From contig WSUB01000106.1 in assembly GCA_019633425.1 (NCBI GenBank), positions 62,001-126,000 on the forward strand: 64,000 nt of DNA. Direction: 5' to 3'. The notes beneath the pieces are model-generated. The model was not told the origin of the DNA, did not search any database, and worked only from the letters and a program-made list of their open reading frames with translations. This document shows, one piece after another, positions 1 to 10,440 of the stretch (its first letter is position 1; the number at the start of each line of letters is the position of its first letter). The stretch is from Tulasnella sp. 424 (Eukaryota; Basidiomycota; Agaricomycetes; Cantharellales; Tulasnellaceae). The position numbers were made by a program, and so were the translations under genes.

Positions 1-1474
1 GAACATACCGGCGGAGGAATTTGAATCTGTAGCCCCAAGCTTCAACACTTCCCACTAAAGGAATAGCTTCGAGGATTTTCCAGAGGTATCGGCGGCCTGA
101 ATCCGTGAATGCACTATGGAACTTGCTAACAGCGTCCAGCTTTTCTCGCTCGATATACTTGGCTACAGCATCCGCATTGTTGCTATCCGGTTGATGGACG
201 CCGAGCTTCTCCAGACCGACTTCGTTCCACAGAATGGTCGGGACACATTTTTTCGCTTCACGGACCATCCACCGAAATGGGATTCGAGCCAGCTGTGACC
301 TCTCGGAATACTTTTCCCAGCCTCCGCCAACATCTACCAAGCCAAGAAAAGGTCAGAAAATAAACCAGTTGACGAATTCAGCCAAAAGTCATACCACCGT
401 GTCCTCCGGCAAACCAGACTTCTTCGACTGTTTGTTCGACAGATTTAAATCCCTTCTGACCGCTCTTGTCATCTCCAATCGCATTCCGTGAGATCGATGG
501 AGCATTCCAGTAGTTGGCCTTAAATTTCACGCGCCGTTCATCGAGAGCTAGTGCATGGCGGACGTGCTTGACAATCCGGTTTGTTCTGGTGTTCGGAAGC
601 GTTTCAGGAACAAGCCCGACACTTGCAACGGTGTCCCTGAGCACAGGACGTCGTTAATTAATGGAGTACTTTGTATTAGAGCTCGAAATTTCATGCTTAC
701 CAGAGGCCAACAAATTCCACTGGAACTTTACGAGAGAATGTATTCGTAAAGTTTTTGCTATGATGGCCTCGCGGATCGGTGGGGTCTTTCTGATAGATTG
801 CGAACTCTTTTGGTGAATTCTTGAAGATCTCGTAAGCAAAAGGAATTTGTTCCGCATTACGCGGCGGTAGCAAACCGACACGGAAAAGCATAGCTGCAAG
901 GGCTCTGGACAATACTATTAGTACTTGCTCAGAGCGCGACCGTTAAACGAACCTTGCAGTGTAGGCACCCCGACTGTACCCAAATATACATATCTTATCA
1001 CCCTCTTCATACGTATCCATTAAAAATTTGTAACCGGCCATCTATAGATCTGATGCTCAGACATGCAGCTTCGAACCGCACATCGATCTTGCTTGCCGCG
1101 AACTCACAACATGGTCCTGTAAATACCAGGCAAATGCTTCGTCTAGCACTCGAGCAACCTTCTGACCAATGCTCGATATCAACCCTGGTGGGGCAGTGGT
1201 CCCAATCCCAGTTTGGTAGTAAACAAGCTGCTCCTTCGGTTTGTTCCTCTCGAGCAAAGAAAAGAGGAGAACAACGTTGGTATTCTACGATAGTCAAACG
1301 ATTTGAGCAGAATTAGAACATCAACTGAACAAAGTGTCGTGGAACGGGGAACATCACCTTGTCATCCCTGAATTGGTTGCCGGTCCCATCGAAACAAAGA
1401 ATGAGAGTGCGGCCTTTTCGAGGTTCAGGCTTGCCATTGACTGGACGAGCTTGGGACGGTTGCGGTTCTGACAT
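1..1474 (-). CDS. DUF2235 (Tle1-like phospholipase/alpha-beta hydrolase) protein, 3' end cut by window edge
   Basis: Minus-strand gene read as exons 1358-1474, 1108-1284, 953-1041, 701-904, 395-636 and 333 down to base 1; all joins keep frame. The start at 1474 begins [11 protein letters not shown] and is followed by the family hallmark CFDGTGNQF. Exon 3 ends in the nucleophile-elbow motif [10 protein letters not shown] (GxSxG), followed by [15 protein letters not shown], then VEFVGLWDTVASVG. The last exons give [11 protein letters not shown] and FAGGHGDVGGG, with the expected Asp of the catalytic set. These are signature positions of the DUF2235 family, which includes bacterial T6SS Tle1 phospholipases and large fungal paralogue sets of unknown substrate. 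Serine-hydrolase activity follows from the family; the fungal role is unknown. The C-terminus lies outside the window. Very confident in the family, moderate on exact splice sites. Confidence 0.9.
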
Positions 1475-1839
1475 GGTTAGGACGGGGGATGATGAGGGTG
1501 TGCACTGCGTCGCTTGAGCGCTTTATAGTATAATGAGCGCCTCTTTGCAACCAGACCCCGCATAGGCGCCAACGCAGGATTCTGGGATCTCTCCCGAACA
1601 GAACAAGTGTTGTCTGCTACTATTCGGAACCGTGTTTCATTCCAACCCTTCTTGTATAGAGGGCATCTTCTGAGGGAAGGGTCGGCAAACATCCACTCGA
1701 AATGCTCTCGTTAAGTGTTCCTGAAGAATTCGGTCTTCGCTTTCTTCGTCACAATCCCGTGGCCCTCCGATGACGGCATTCTCCGCCAGCCGCCGCAGGC
1801 CCAACCTGAAACCACGATCCCTACTTCTGACTCCGCGGA
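1475..1839. other. Divergent intergenic region
   Basis: The stretch separates the minus-strand DUF2235 gene from the plus-strand aldolase gene, so it should hold both promoters. I see no convincing TATA box or conserved ORF; open frames here show no family signature. Confidence 0.5.
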
Positions 1840-2942
1840 ATGGCACAACAGAACGAGTTCACATTGACGGTTACAGTCGATGACCTTGCTAAGGTGGGGA
1901 GATCTCGCTGAGTGCCCGCGAATCCAATGGCTCAATTTTCGGCCAAGGGTAGATGATTGATATGTCGCTATTGCACCCGACAATGACCGACGATGATGTT
2001 CGCCAGGGTCTCAAGGTTGCGCGAAAGTATAACCATTTGGGGTATTCGGAGTGAGGGCAGCCCTGACTCCGCTGTTCCACAGGTACGGGATGGCTACCGC
2101 CTGTGTCAAACCCTATTCAATCCCGATGGCCGTTGAAGAACTTCAAGGCTCGTCAGTTCTGATCTGCCCCGTGATCGGGTTCCCTCATGGCAATAGCACG
2201 ACCGTGGTCAAAGTCTTTGAGGCGGAGGAGGCTGTGAAAGCTGGTGGAAAGGAAATTGATATGGTAATCAACGTCGGCAAAGCGCTAGGCGGGGATTGGG
2301 ACTACGTGGAGGACGAGGTCCGTCAGATCAACGATGCCGTAACCAAACGGGGTGCCATCCTCAAAGTAATCTTCGAGGTATAGTGACGAGCACCCGCATG
2401 GCTTTCCGGATCATCATACTTTCACATTCTGCAGAACGACTACTTAAAAGACGAGCATGTTATCAAGCTCTGCGAGATTTGCTCGAAGATCGGGGTCGCA
2501 TTTATCAAGACTTCGACGTAAGTGGATGATGCTGGAGGGCCCTCCGGTTCCTCGTTGATTGACGCCTTAATTTGCCGTGGTCCGAAGCGGTTACGGTTTT
2601 GTCAAACAACCTAACGGCCTTTACACATATTCTGGAGCTACTTTGCACCATCTCCGTCTTATGCGAGAACAGTACGTGTCGAGCTCGAAACCTAGTGGCC
2701 ACAACTGATTGGTGCTCCCTCCGTATTACAGCGCCGCCCCGTCGGTTCAAATCAAGGCGGCCGGTGGAGTCAGAACTCTAGACGACCTGCTGAAAGTTAG
2801 AGCGATTGGGGTGACGAGAGTGGGGGCAACTGCGGGACCCGCTATGCTCGCGGAAGCCGAAAAGCGCGGTATTGGGCACGAGCCCACCACGGTTCAGGTG
2901 ACGCTTAGTCCTGAGGATCTCAAGGGCTCGGCAGCATATTGA
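1840..2942 (+). CDS. Deoxyribose-phosphate aldolase (DERA)
   Basis: Cytosolic class I aldolase that splits 2-deoxyribose 5-phosphate into acetaldehyde and glyceraldehyde 3-phosphate (deoxynucleoside breakdown). Exons 1840-1893, 1953-2041, 2083-2377, 2435-2517, 2588-2671, 2732-2942 join in frame to 271 residues, close to the usual length. The start is the first ATG after an in-frame stop at 1828. Visible family motifs: KMIDMSLLHP near the N-terminus; VIGFPHG (residues 78-84); EIDMVINVG containing the proton-relay Asp (about D107); FIKTSTGYGF with the Schiff-base lysine (about K171); IKAAGGVR with the second catalytic lysine (about K210). All catalytic residues are present, so the enzyme should be active. 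Introns are 41-70 bp. It is divergent from the DUF2235 gene, and 170 bp upstream of the Mdm35 gene. Confidence 0.95.
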
Positions 2943-3112
2943 GGCAAATTGTGAACAAATTTAAAATGTCGTGAATGCACTGGTAGTCCTAGCCCTAGTC
3001 GTTTGCCGGGAAAGGTGCACTGACGCGTTCGGATAAGCCGAGCGTAACTCCGGCGCGCAATTGTGGCAAACAAAAATCTCGCCTTTCCCTCCAAACCACT
3101 TCGTCTCACAAA

Positions 3113-3490
3113 ATGGCCCACTCCCTATCTCCTGAATGCACGCCCCTTAAGCTCGCGTACGACTCCTGCTTCAACGCCTGGTTTGAAGGATATCTGCAAC
3201 CAGCGCCTCGTGGGCTTCCTTCCGAGGAACGGTTAAAACGGATCGAGCAAAAACGGAAGGAATATGACGAGCGATGTGGGAAGCTGTGGGAGAACTACCG
3301 CGCATGTCTCCAGGTACGCCACGGCAGCTTTATTTTACCTGTACAGCCTTGGAGAAAACTCACTAGATGTTGTCATTCGTAGAAAGCGGTGAAGGATAGT
3401 GGGCTGACCGATATGCTGAAGGAGGCCCGGCTGGAAAATCCGCTGACCGATATACCGCCACCAGACTCTGGTAAAAGTCCTTCCAAGTAG
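3113..3490 (+). CDS. mdm35: Mdm35/TRIAP1-like twin CX9C mitochondrial intermembrane-space protein
   Basis: Two exons (3113-3313, 3383-3490) give 102 residues. The protein has two CX9C pairs, CTPLKLAYDSC near residue 9 and CGKLWENYRAC near residue 55, separated by a charged helix, then QKAVKDSGL. This layout and the surrounding residues (CFNAWFEGYL) match Mdm35/TRIAP1, which is imported by the Mia40 disulfide relay and binds Ups1/PRELI-type proteins to shuttle phospholipids across the intermembrane space. No presequence is visible, as expected for this import route. The C-terminal tail (DIPPPDSGKSPSK) is fungus-typical. Confident in family and role. Confidence 0.93.
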
Positions 3491-3786
3491 AGGTCCAAAC
3501 TGGTCCACAGTTGGCTCCAACTTGGGACGAAGAGGAGGACGACTGCCTTTCAGGGCCCATCTCATCCCAATCACGCCCCCACCATCGCACGCATTGAAGG
3601 GAGTTCGCACTACAATGCCGGAGACTACTAAAGTAGGAAACGTAATACATTGCACCGGGTCCAAGTGCGAGAGTGTCGAGAGAGTCCGTTGTAGGCAAGC
3701 CCGAGTGCCGAGCATATAGTAGAGAATTTAGGAACGAAGTCCGAGTCTGGCCAAAGCGCTAAATACCCGTATCTCCGCCTATGGAC

Positions 3787-5270
3787 CTATACAGCACCCT
3801 CTCCTACAACCGAACCCGTCTGAGAGGTGTTCCGTTGTTCTGGGCACCTTATTTCCCGAGTGTATGGAGGTGCAGCCCAGTACAACAGGGAGTGCAAGAC
3901 CGCCGCTGCAATATCTGGAATCCACCTGATTTGTAAAAAAAAATAATCAGCGAATAGTTTCTGAAAGGGGCATCATAAAGCAAACGTACCAAACCCAGTC
4001 ATGGGAGTAGAACTTCCCCAACCCCACAGCCAAACCGAGACAGCGACCGGGGAAGATGCCAGCACCGGTATACCCGGGGTTTAGAGCCGAAGTTCCTGAT
4101 GTCCTGTCATTTTATACATAATCAGTCGTTAGAGTTTCCCTGTATATGCAAACAAGCGACGTACATCAAACCGACGGTCATGCCTACCAATAGTGGTCCT
4201 AGAGCGGCGCCATAGAGTTGCTTTTGTCTTGGGTCAAGACCAACACCGAATGCGATCATCAACCTATGCAAAAGGATATTAGTATAGCAACCTATATATG
4301 AGCTCCCTGATATGTCACTTACAGAGAGAAGGCTGCCATGAATTCGATGGCGGCAGCTTGCCCGACGGTGACGGGACCATTCGGGTCGAGGAAGCAGCCA
4401 CCGTTATGGACTTCCAAGGCGCGAGCGTGGCCAAGGCCAGCTCGCAGGAAAGCACCTCCTATACAAGAACCCGCAACTAGAGGTTCAACAACCAGTTAGT
4501 TGGAATCTCAAACTCACTCTAAGCCTAAAGAGAAAGTGAGACCCACCCTGGCACGCAACGTAGATAATACTTCTCACCGGGTGAGTGAGCCCAGTGAGCA
4601 TCGTGGCTATGGAGATAAGTGGGTTGATGTGGGCACCCGTTGCTACAGAAGGGAACTCAGTCATTGGCACGTTGTCGTCCACGGGAGTCGGTGCAGCGGA
4701 ACTCACAGGTGGAAAATGCATAGATGAACAGGGAAACGACAGCCGTATTGGCGACGAACAATGTAGGTCCGAGCACGTAAACGGGATATCCGGAAACAGT
4801 AACTCCAATGGCGCCTGTTGTGAAAGCGAAAGCCATGCTACTCCCGAGCTCGATTAGCTGTCAAGACGAGCAATATTTAGTCCAGACACAATCTCCCGCC
4901 AGAATGCAACGGTGCTCACACCAGCCTTCCATAACTGTGGGTCCGTCCATACACACAAGCTCAAAGACTCTCTGAGAGCATCCCTCCATGAATCGGATGG
5001 TGCAATCAACACGGAGTCTCTCGGAAGCGGCTCTGGTGCCAGCCTCAGTCTTCTCTTCTCATCGACTCTATCTCCAGTAGAATCCGTTTTTCCAAGAGAC
5101 AGCGCACCCGTGTCCACTCTATAAGCACTCGTTTCCAATGCCGAGGCGCTCTGTACTTGCGGTCCGACTGCATATGAACCTGGAAAGATGTTGGGAGCTC
5201 GAGGGCGGAGGACGGCGTTGTGGTGGGGTGTCATCCCAGAGGAAAAGTTGACCTTGAATCTTGAGGGCAA
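3787..5270 (-). CDS. Aquaporin of X-intrinsic-protein (XIP) type with altered NPA boxes
   Basis: Seven exons (4920-5270, 4707-4857, 4547-4642, 4323-4476, 4165-4263, 3990-4103, 3787-3925) join in frame to 367 residues. A second in-frame ATG at 5234 would give 355. After a hydrophilic N-terminus come LIELGSSMAFAF (helix 1), TGAHINPLISIATML (first pore box, NPL instead of NPA, about 174-176), QVAGSCIGGAFL, and MIAFGVGLDP. The half-helix after GYTGAG reads IFPGRCLG, so the second box is FPG-R-C (about 301-305) instead of NPA-R. An Arg followed by Cys after the second box is typical of XIPs of plants and fungi, which move water, glycerol, urea or peroxide; an NPL-type first box also occurs there. 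The Asn-to-Phe change at the second box is unusual. Plasma membrane is the likely site. Confidence 0.82.
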
Positions 5271-5632
5271 AGAGGAAATGATAAATGAGAAGGATCAAAA
5301 ATAGCCTTGGACCTTCAGGGGAAGCGCATAGATCGCCGCGGGGGAGCCTGCTGGGTATGACCACGATGTAGCCTCAGGTGAATGGAAGTAGTGGAGCCTT
5401 GCAGCTGTGGGAATGAAGCTATGTCTGAGACATCTGCGAGCCTCTGTCGTGGTCCGCGTTTTCAAATGGCAGTGGGGAAGGTCCGTGGAGATGATAAAGC
5501 GTCAAGTTTCCGGAAGCTCCGGCCTGAGCTTAAAAATAACGTGATGACTAATCAGCTCGGTCAGCTTCCGGGCACTTAGCAAGATGTCCGTGTCTGTCGC
5601 TGCAACTGAGACATGTATAAAGTTATTATTTA
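5271..5632. other. Intergenic, upstream of XIP and downstream of GPHR gene
   Basis: It contains the XIP promoter side and the 3' flank of the GPHR gene, both on the minus strand. No recognisable gene or repeat is seen. Confidence 0.5.
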
Positions 5633-7924
5633 CTAGTAAATACCAATCTTTCTACGGAGCCAGTTCCAACCAGCGGTGAGCCCGGCGCTCGCAAGGAAAG
5701 CCCAGTCAAACCAAGAGTTGAAGACTTCGTAGGAGGGTAACGAGGCAAACAGAGACATATCGGATTTGTCAATGGTGGAATCTGTGTCCGGAGGGAACGA
5801 GTTGCGGAGTTGGATCAACGTCGAAAGGAGATAGACACCCTGGGGTTGGGGGTAGCCGGAGCGTCAGAACGTTAACGCTTGACATCGGACGCAGGGCCAA
5901 CTCACCATTAGTTGGGCCAATACCAGCAACATGATATTGGCCAGGAGTGACCTTCTCGAGCTTCCCGACCCGTTTCCTGCCGGATGTGGAGATACACTTC
6001 CACTCTGACTACCACCACTCCCAGCGATCATACGCAGGACACTGCCCACACCCCGGAGAACGCCCCGAATGCTAACCAAAACGATGCACCCAACGAGCGC
6101 CAAGGAGATTTGTCTCGATGCAGCAGCAATTTGCTCTGGCGAAGCATGCTCCCAGAACGCCAGGGATGACGGCAGAGGGAGGAACGAAAGTAGGTACATC
6201 AACCAGAGAGCGATGAGGTCTGGGGTTCGAGTATTTTCAGCCGTGGATTGACGTTGAGGAAGTAAGATGTTAATGAGTGACTGTGATTCGAGGTCAGCGG
6301 TTGTCCAACGATTTGACAAGACCACCTCGACTTACGCTGAACACCCTGAAAGCACAGTACAGCCCAAAGGCCCATCCAACCCACTTCCACGCTTTACCTT
6401 TCAGGGTCTTTGAGAACTCAATCCTTGCCTACGAAGAAAAAGTTTAGTCAGAGTCTCTGGTCTCGGCGTAGCGGACTAGGCGTACTTTGCGAGCATGCAA
6501 CTCTTTGAGCTCTTTCTCCATCTCACGCTCCAGAATCTCCAATCCTTGAGCTTCCCGTTGTAAGCTCGTCAACTCAGCGTCTGCGCCCTTCCAAAACGAT
6601 ATTTTCCCAAACCATCCTGCCGACTCGCTGGATGCTGCAACAGCTTCGGCTTGCGACGCGCGCTTTTGCATCTCTCTTCTTCGTTCCAGAAGATCGGACC
6701 GGACTCGGAACAAGGACTGCTCGGCTTGAATGATTTCCTGTTTCGTTGGCTCGGCCCTAAAAAGACCGAAACTGGTCAGTTTGAAAAGCTCGGTTATGCG
6801 TAGGCCTCGGGCGGAAGCTTACAGGTCTGACCGGGCAATTTCACGGAAGAACATTGAAGCCGTCGATACACAACCATATCCAGAAATAAGCCCAAGAATA
6901 AGAACACCGATAACAGTAAGACGAGACAGGGAAGTTGATATCAGTCCTGAAACCAAAAGCAGATGATGAGAAATGAACACTTTGTTGAAGGATAGTGCCG
7001 GGACGATGCATCTCACCAGACGAAGACAGTGCCTCTGGGACAGGGATACGATACACGATGAAGATGTAGATTGTGTAGGGAGCAAGGAGGATCAAAGCAC
7101 GACGCCAACTCTCTGGGAGGAGATGAAGGGACATTAGCATAGCGTTCCCATCGCTCAGTGATGCCGAACTCACTAAACGGCGAGTCTGAGAGACCAGACG
7201 AACGATAAGTGAGAAAAGCACATTGGAATAGTGGAATAAGAAGTAGGATCAAGCCAATAAGGATAGTCAACGATATGTCCCAATTTAGCCTTCGCGTTCT
7301 GTTTGGACACGCATCAGTCAACGACAAATATTCCAGAACTGGAAAGTCGAGTGCAACTCGCCTTGGACTCAGGAGGTGCGCAGCTTGAGCCAGCACCATC
7401 AAAAACAGAACACAGCTCTCGGAGAAACATATTGCAAAGGTTGTTCTTGCCAGCGAGTTATTATTGCCTTCGGCTTTGATAGTCGCCGCAGCAGTAGCGC
7501 CCAAGCCCTGACTACCGCCACTCTTCGGGGCAGACCAGAAATGGTATGGTTTCCGACGGGCTGAAGATGTCGACGGTTGCGGAAGCGTGGCATCGGATTG
7601 GTCTCCATCTGAGATGTCCATAGCATGCATTTTGGGGGTCAAGGATAATGGAGTAGCGCCGGGCGAGAGGAACCCAGCCGTTTCGGCTGGTGCAGAGTCG
7701 GAGTGATTCGAGGGGGAAAGAGACTGCGAAGAGAGAACGCGCAGGTCATGATACAATGTGCGGAGGATGTAGGTTCGGCAAGTGTAGAATAATGCGAGTC
7801 TGTGAAGCGGAAAAGGCTCTCGTCGTTAACGAAGAGTGTTCAAGTTAAGGGCATTTTCTCCAGAAAGCTCTTACCGTGCGGCTAAGACTCCAGCTGTCTC
7901 CAGGACCAATTGTGCTGGTGGCAT
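5633..7924 (-). CDS. Golgi pH regulator (GPHR/GPR89/GTG-type) membrane protein
   Basis: Eight exons (7875-7924, 7174-7799, 7017-7112, 6823-6946, 6486-6756, 6336-6428, 5906-6280, 5633-5839) join in frame to 613 residues. The start is MPPAQLVLETAGVLAAR. Membrane segments are obvious: ISLTILIGLILLLIPLF, RALILLAPYTIYIFIVY, LSRLTVIGVLILGLISGYG, AWKWVGWAFGLYCAFRV, and ISLALVGCIVLVSIRGVLR. The LSR-x-VIGV...LSG(Y/F)G stretch, the coiled charged segment after it (LFRVRSDLLERRREMQ), SLINILLP and the SRQISLALVG..IRG region are hallmarks of GPHR/GTG proteins, which act as Golgi anion channels that help acidify the lumen. It is longer than the animal protein (about 455) because of a Ser-rich N-terminal loop (about residues 35-110) and a Gly/Ser loop near the C-terminus. 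Confident in the family. Confidence 0.92.
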
Positions 7925-8402
7925 GGTGCATGGAACTCCGTATCTGAGGGGTCGTACTGTGCCGGGAGAGGTCTCTAGTAGGGAGGGAACTTGACACGGA
8001 GCGGTCCAAATGACGATCAGGGCGCCTTTCGCACGTCGAAACGCCACAGTTTGGAACTTTCGCCTGAAACTGGTCCCTGTCACGGTTCCCTACCTGTGCT
8101 GTCGGCGTGTTTTCATCAAGCTTGAAACACCAGCTGAACAAGTGCGTGGGCCCTCCCAACTCATCTGTTGCTTCGATACGAGCGAAGCTGCCCCAACATT
8201 AATTAGTGCCGGAGGACCCCTCCCGCGCAAGTTATGCTTGTCTTTCAGGTCTATGTCGACAGTCAGCTTCTCCCCAACAGGGCGAGCGCTCAATTAACGG
8301 ACGACTAGCAGGCTTATGGATGACTGGCTTGTTGTCTAGGTTACTAGGTCTAAGATTGGGTCTGTGTCAACTCCTGATCATGATGGTGTGTGATAAACCA
8401 CC

Positions 8403-8409
8403 TATAAAT
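8403..8409 (+). promoter_or_regulatory. Putative TATA box of F-box gene copy A
   Basis: TATAAAT, 57 bp upstream of the start codon. The same motif is kept upstream of copy B at 17085-17091. Confidence 0.5.
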
Positions 8410-8465
8410 TCTCCTGGCCGACTTTGAACCACTGGTCCATCATCTTCCTCACACTTGTTGCGACG

Positions 8466-9863
8466 ATGGCAAGTCCTTCTCACTTGATTGCAAGCGGGAA
8501 GCTGATTCCAGTCTTTCCGCAACAGAACTTTGAACTCCCAGCTCTTCTCAGCTGCCTTGGCCCCCGGCCGGACCGCAAGCCAAAACAGCAATATTTCCCA
8601 CCTCGTCCAACAGAGCAACATGTTTCATATTCTCTCAAAGAGCTACCTGCCCTACCTCGTCCCACGAAGCGAACCTTGCTCCCTTATGAATACCCTCCTC
8701 CTTCGGGCCGTCCCTCGATGTTCACTCAGCTGCCGGTAGAGCTCATCCTCATCATCGCGGAATACATCGACATGCTCCAGCAATGCTCTCTGATGAGAAC
8801 TTGTCGCTATTTCCATCAGGTTCTGGAGCCAAGTCTATACCGACACCTCGACCTCCTCGATCCCGATTTACACAGCAGAAGCCGTGGCCTTCACGACTCA
8901 CTCCTCAAGAGACCTGATCTCATAGATCAAATCGTCACATACTACGGTCCAATCTTTCCTCTCAAGCCGAAGCCAGAGCATAATGGAATCCCGATATTTG
9001 AGGACCCGCGCGGGGAGTTGATGTCAATCTTCCAAAAGGCGGTCAACATCCGGGACCTATATTTCACCGGCTACATGAATTGGATTGAAGATTACGACTG
9101 GGTGCACATTCAAGCGGCGGTAGAACAGATGGTCCTGGAGCGATTGGTTATCCAGATTGGAGGGCGGTCTGTCGACGTTATACCCCTGCTTCGAACACAA
9201 CCGGAGCTCACACGCCTGGAACTTCTGTGGGGTGCAAACGGATGGGAGAGATTGAAGACGACGGATATTCCGAAACTGAAATCCTTGACGGCAACGCTAG
9301 ACGCAGCGGCTTTGATTGTCCCAGGCCGCCCTGTGGAGGAGATAGATCTGTTACCTTCTCAAGGGACACGGCGAGTAGACGAGAGTCTACTCCAGTGCCT
9401 TTCTCGGTCCTCACGGCTTATTCTAAAATTCGGGATGAAGCTATACAGCCCGTACGACGAAGACTCCGTGCAGGACGTGCTTCAAGCTGTCGCTCGAGAA
9501 CTACCATTCATCGAGGAGTTAACTATCTCCGTGGGAGGGAAAATTTCAAGTCGCATGGTGAGCGAAATACTGTGCTACATCTATATGTTTGTTTAACACC
9601 TGTTTAAATGCGGACTTTAGCTACTCTTGCAGATCCCTCATTTCACCTCAATCAGCATACTGACCCTCCTCGACGCAAGCCTGATTAACGACCTAGCTTC
9701 AATCTCAGCGGATGACCCTCTTCCAACTGCCACCTTGTCATTGGATCATGACCCAGATAGCTCAGCGTGCTGGGTTGATCTCGAGGCTCGGTTGAAGGAG
9801 ACGTGTCCAAACCTGACGAATGTTTACCGTACACCGCTCGTCTACCTTCATTGGAAACGCTAA
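8466..9863 (+). CDS. F-box protein, copy A (intact)
   Basis: Probable substrate-recognition subunit of an SCF ubiquitin ligase. Exon 1 is 8466-9557; exon 2 starts at 9621 (acceptor TTTAG, also kept in copy B) or 9633 (TTGCAG), both in frame, giving about 440-444 residues. A Pro-rich N-terminus precedes the F-box: FTQLPVELILIIAEYIDM, then LMRTCRYFHQVLEPSLY. The rest is leucine-rich without a clear catalytic motif (LERLVIQIGGRSVDV, LTRLELLWGANGW, IEELTISVGG), resembling the degenerate LRR-like tails of Agaricomycete F-box families. ATG 8466 is followed at once by GCAAGT. A 57-bp GC-AG intron ending before AACTTTGAA would also keep frame, and copy B has a GT donor there, so the first 20 residues are uncertain. 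It is the first gene of the duplicated cassette. Confidence 0.82.
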
Positions 9864-10440
9864 AGGCCCGCTCCGTTCATTCCATTCTACTATACCCATT
9901 ATATTCACCGTATAATTCCTCTCGTTACTCAAGTATTTTATAATCCAAGCTGTTCAACATTCCTGCCCACAATACAGGCCTGTATGGTTTCGCAATGACG
10001 ACTATCAAGGACAAGCGAGGGAGATCTTTCTTGGGGAATGTTCCCATGTGGCTCCGAGACGATGACCTCATTACTGCTCAAGAAACTCTTTGCAAGGCAA
10101 GGCGGGCGGTCGGCGAGAGCGCATCCGAATAATCCAACCAGATGTCGCGAAAAGCCACCATTCTCCTCTCTGTAGCACAGAAGCAGGTGGGGTTTTATTA
10201 CTTCCCCGGTCAGGTGTGCGGTCATACCCGAGGGCAAGCCTCCGTTCGCGCTGGCTTTCGCGATTTATCTCGGATTTCCGCATCGCATGCAGCGGCCAGC
10301 TTGGGATGACGAACGCGTACGTAGCACTTAAAAACTGCTACTCAGTTGGTTGTCTTCTGTCTTCAGGTCTACTGAAATTTCCCCCTTCACATCATCCCCC
10401 TCTATACACCTTAAATCTCGTCGTACTCGCCTCTGAAACC
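9864..10440. other. Intergenic between F-box A and jacalin A
   Basis: It contains the 3' flank of the F-box gene and the promoter of the lectin gene. A TTAAAAA at about 10328 stands where copy B has TATAAAA. Open frames here are not conserved between the two copies. Confidence 0.55.

Noticed and set aside
8424..8465. Longer start for F-box copy A (TTG at 8424)
   Set aside because: Not an ATG; the upstream sequence is not kept in copy B, while the ATG at 8466 is.
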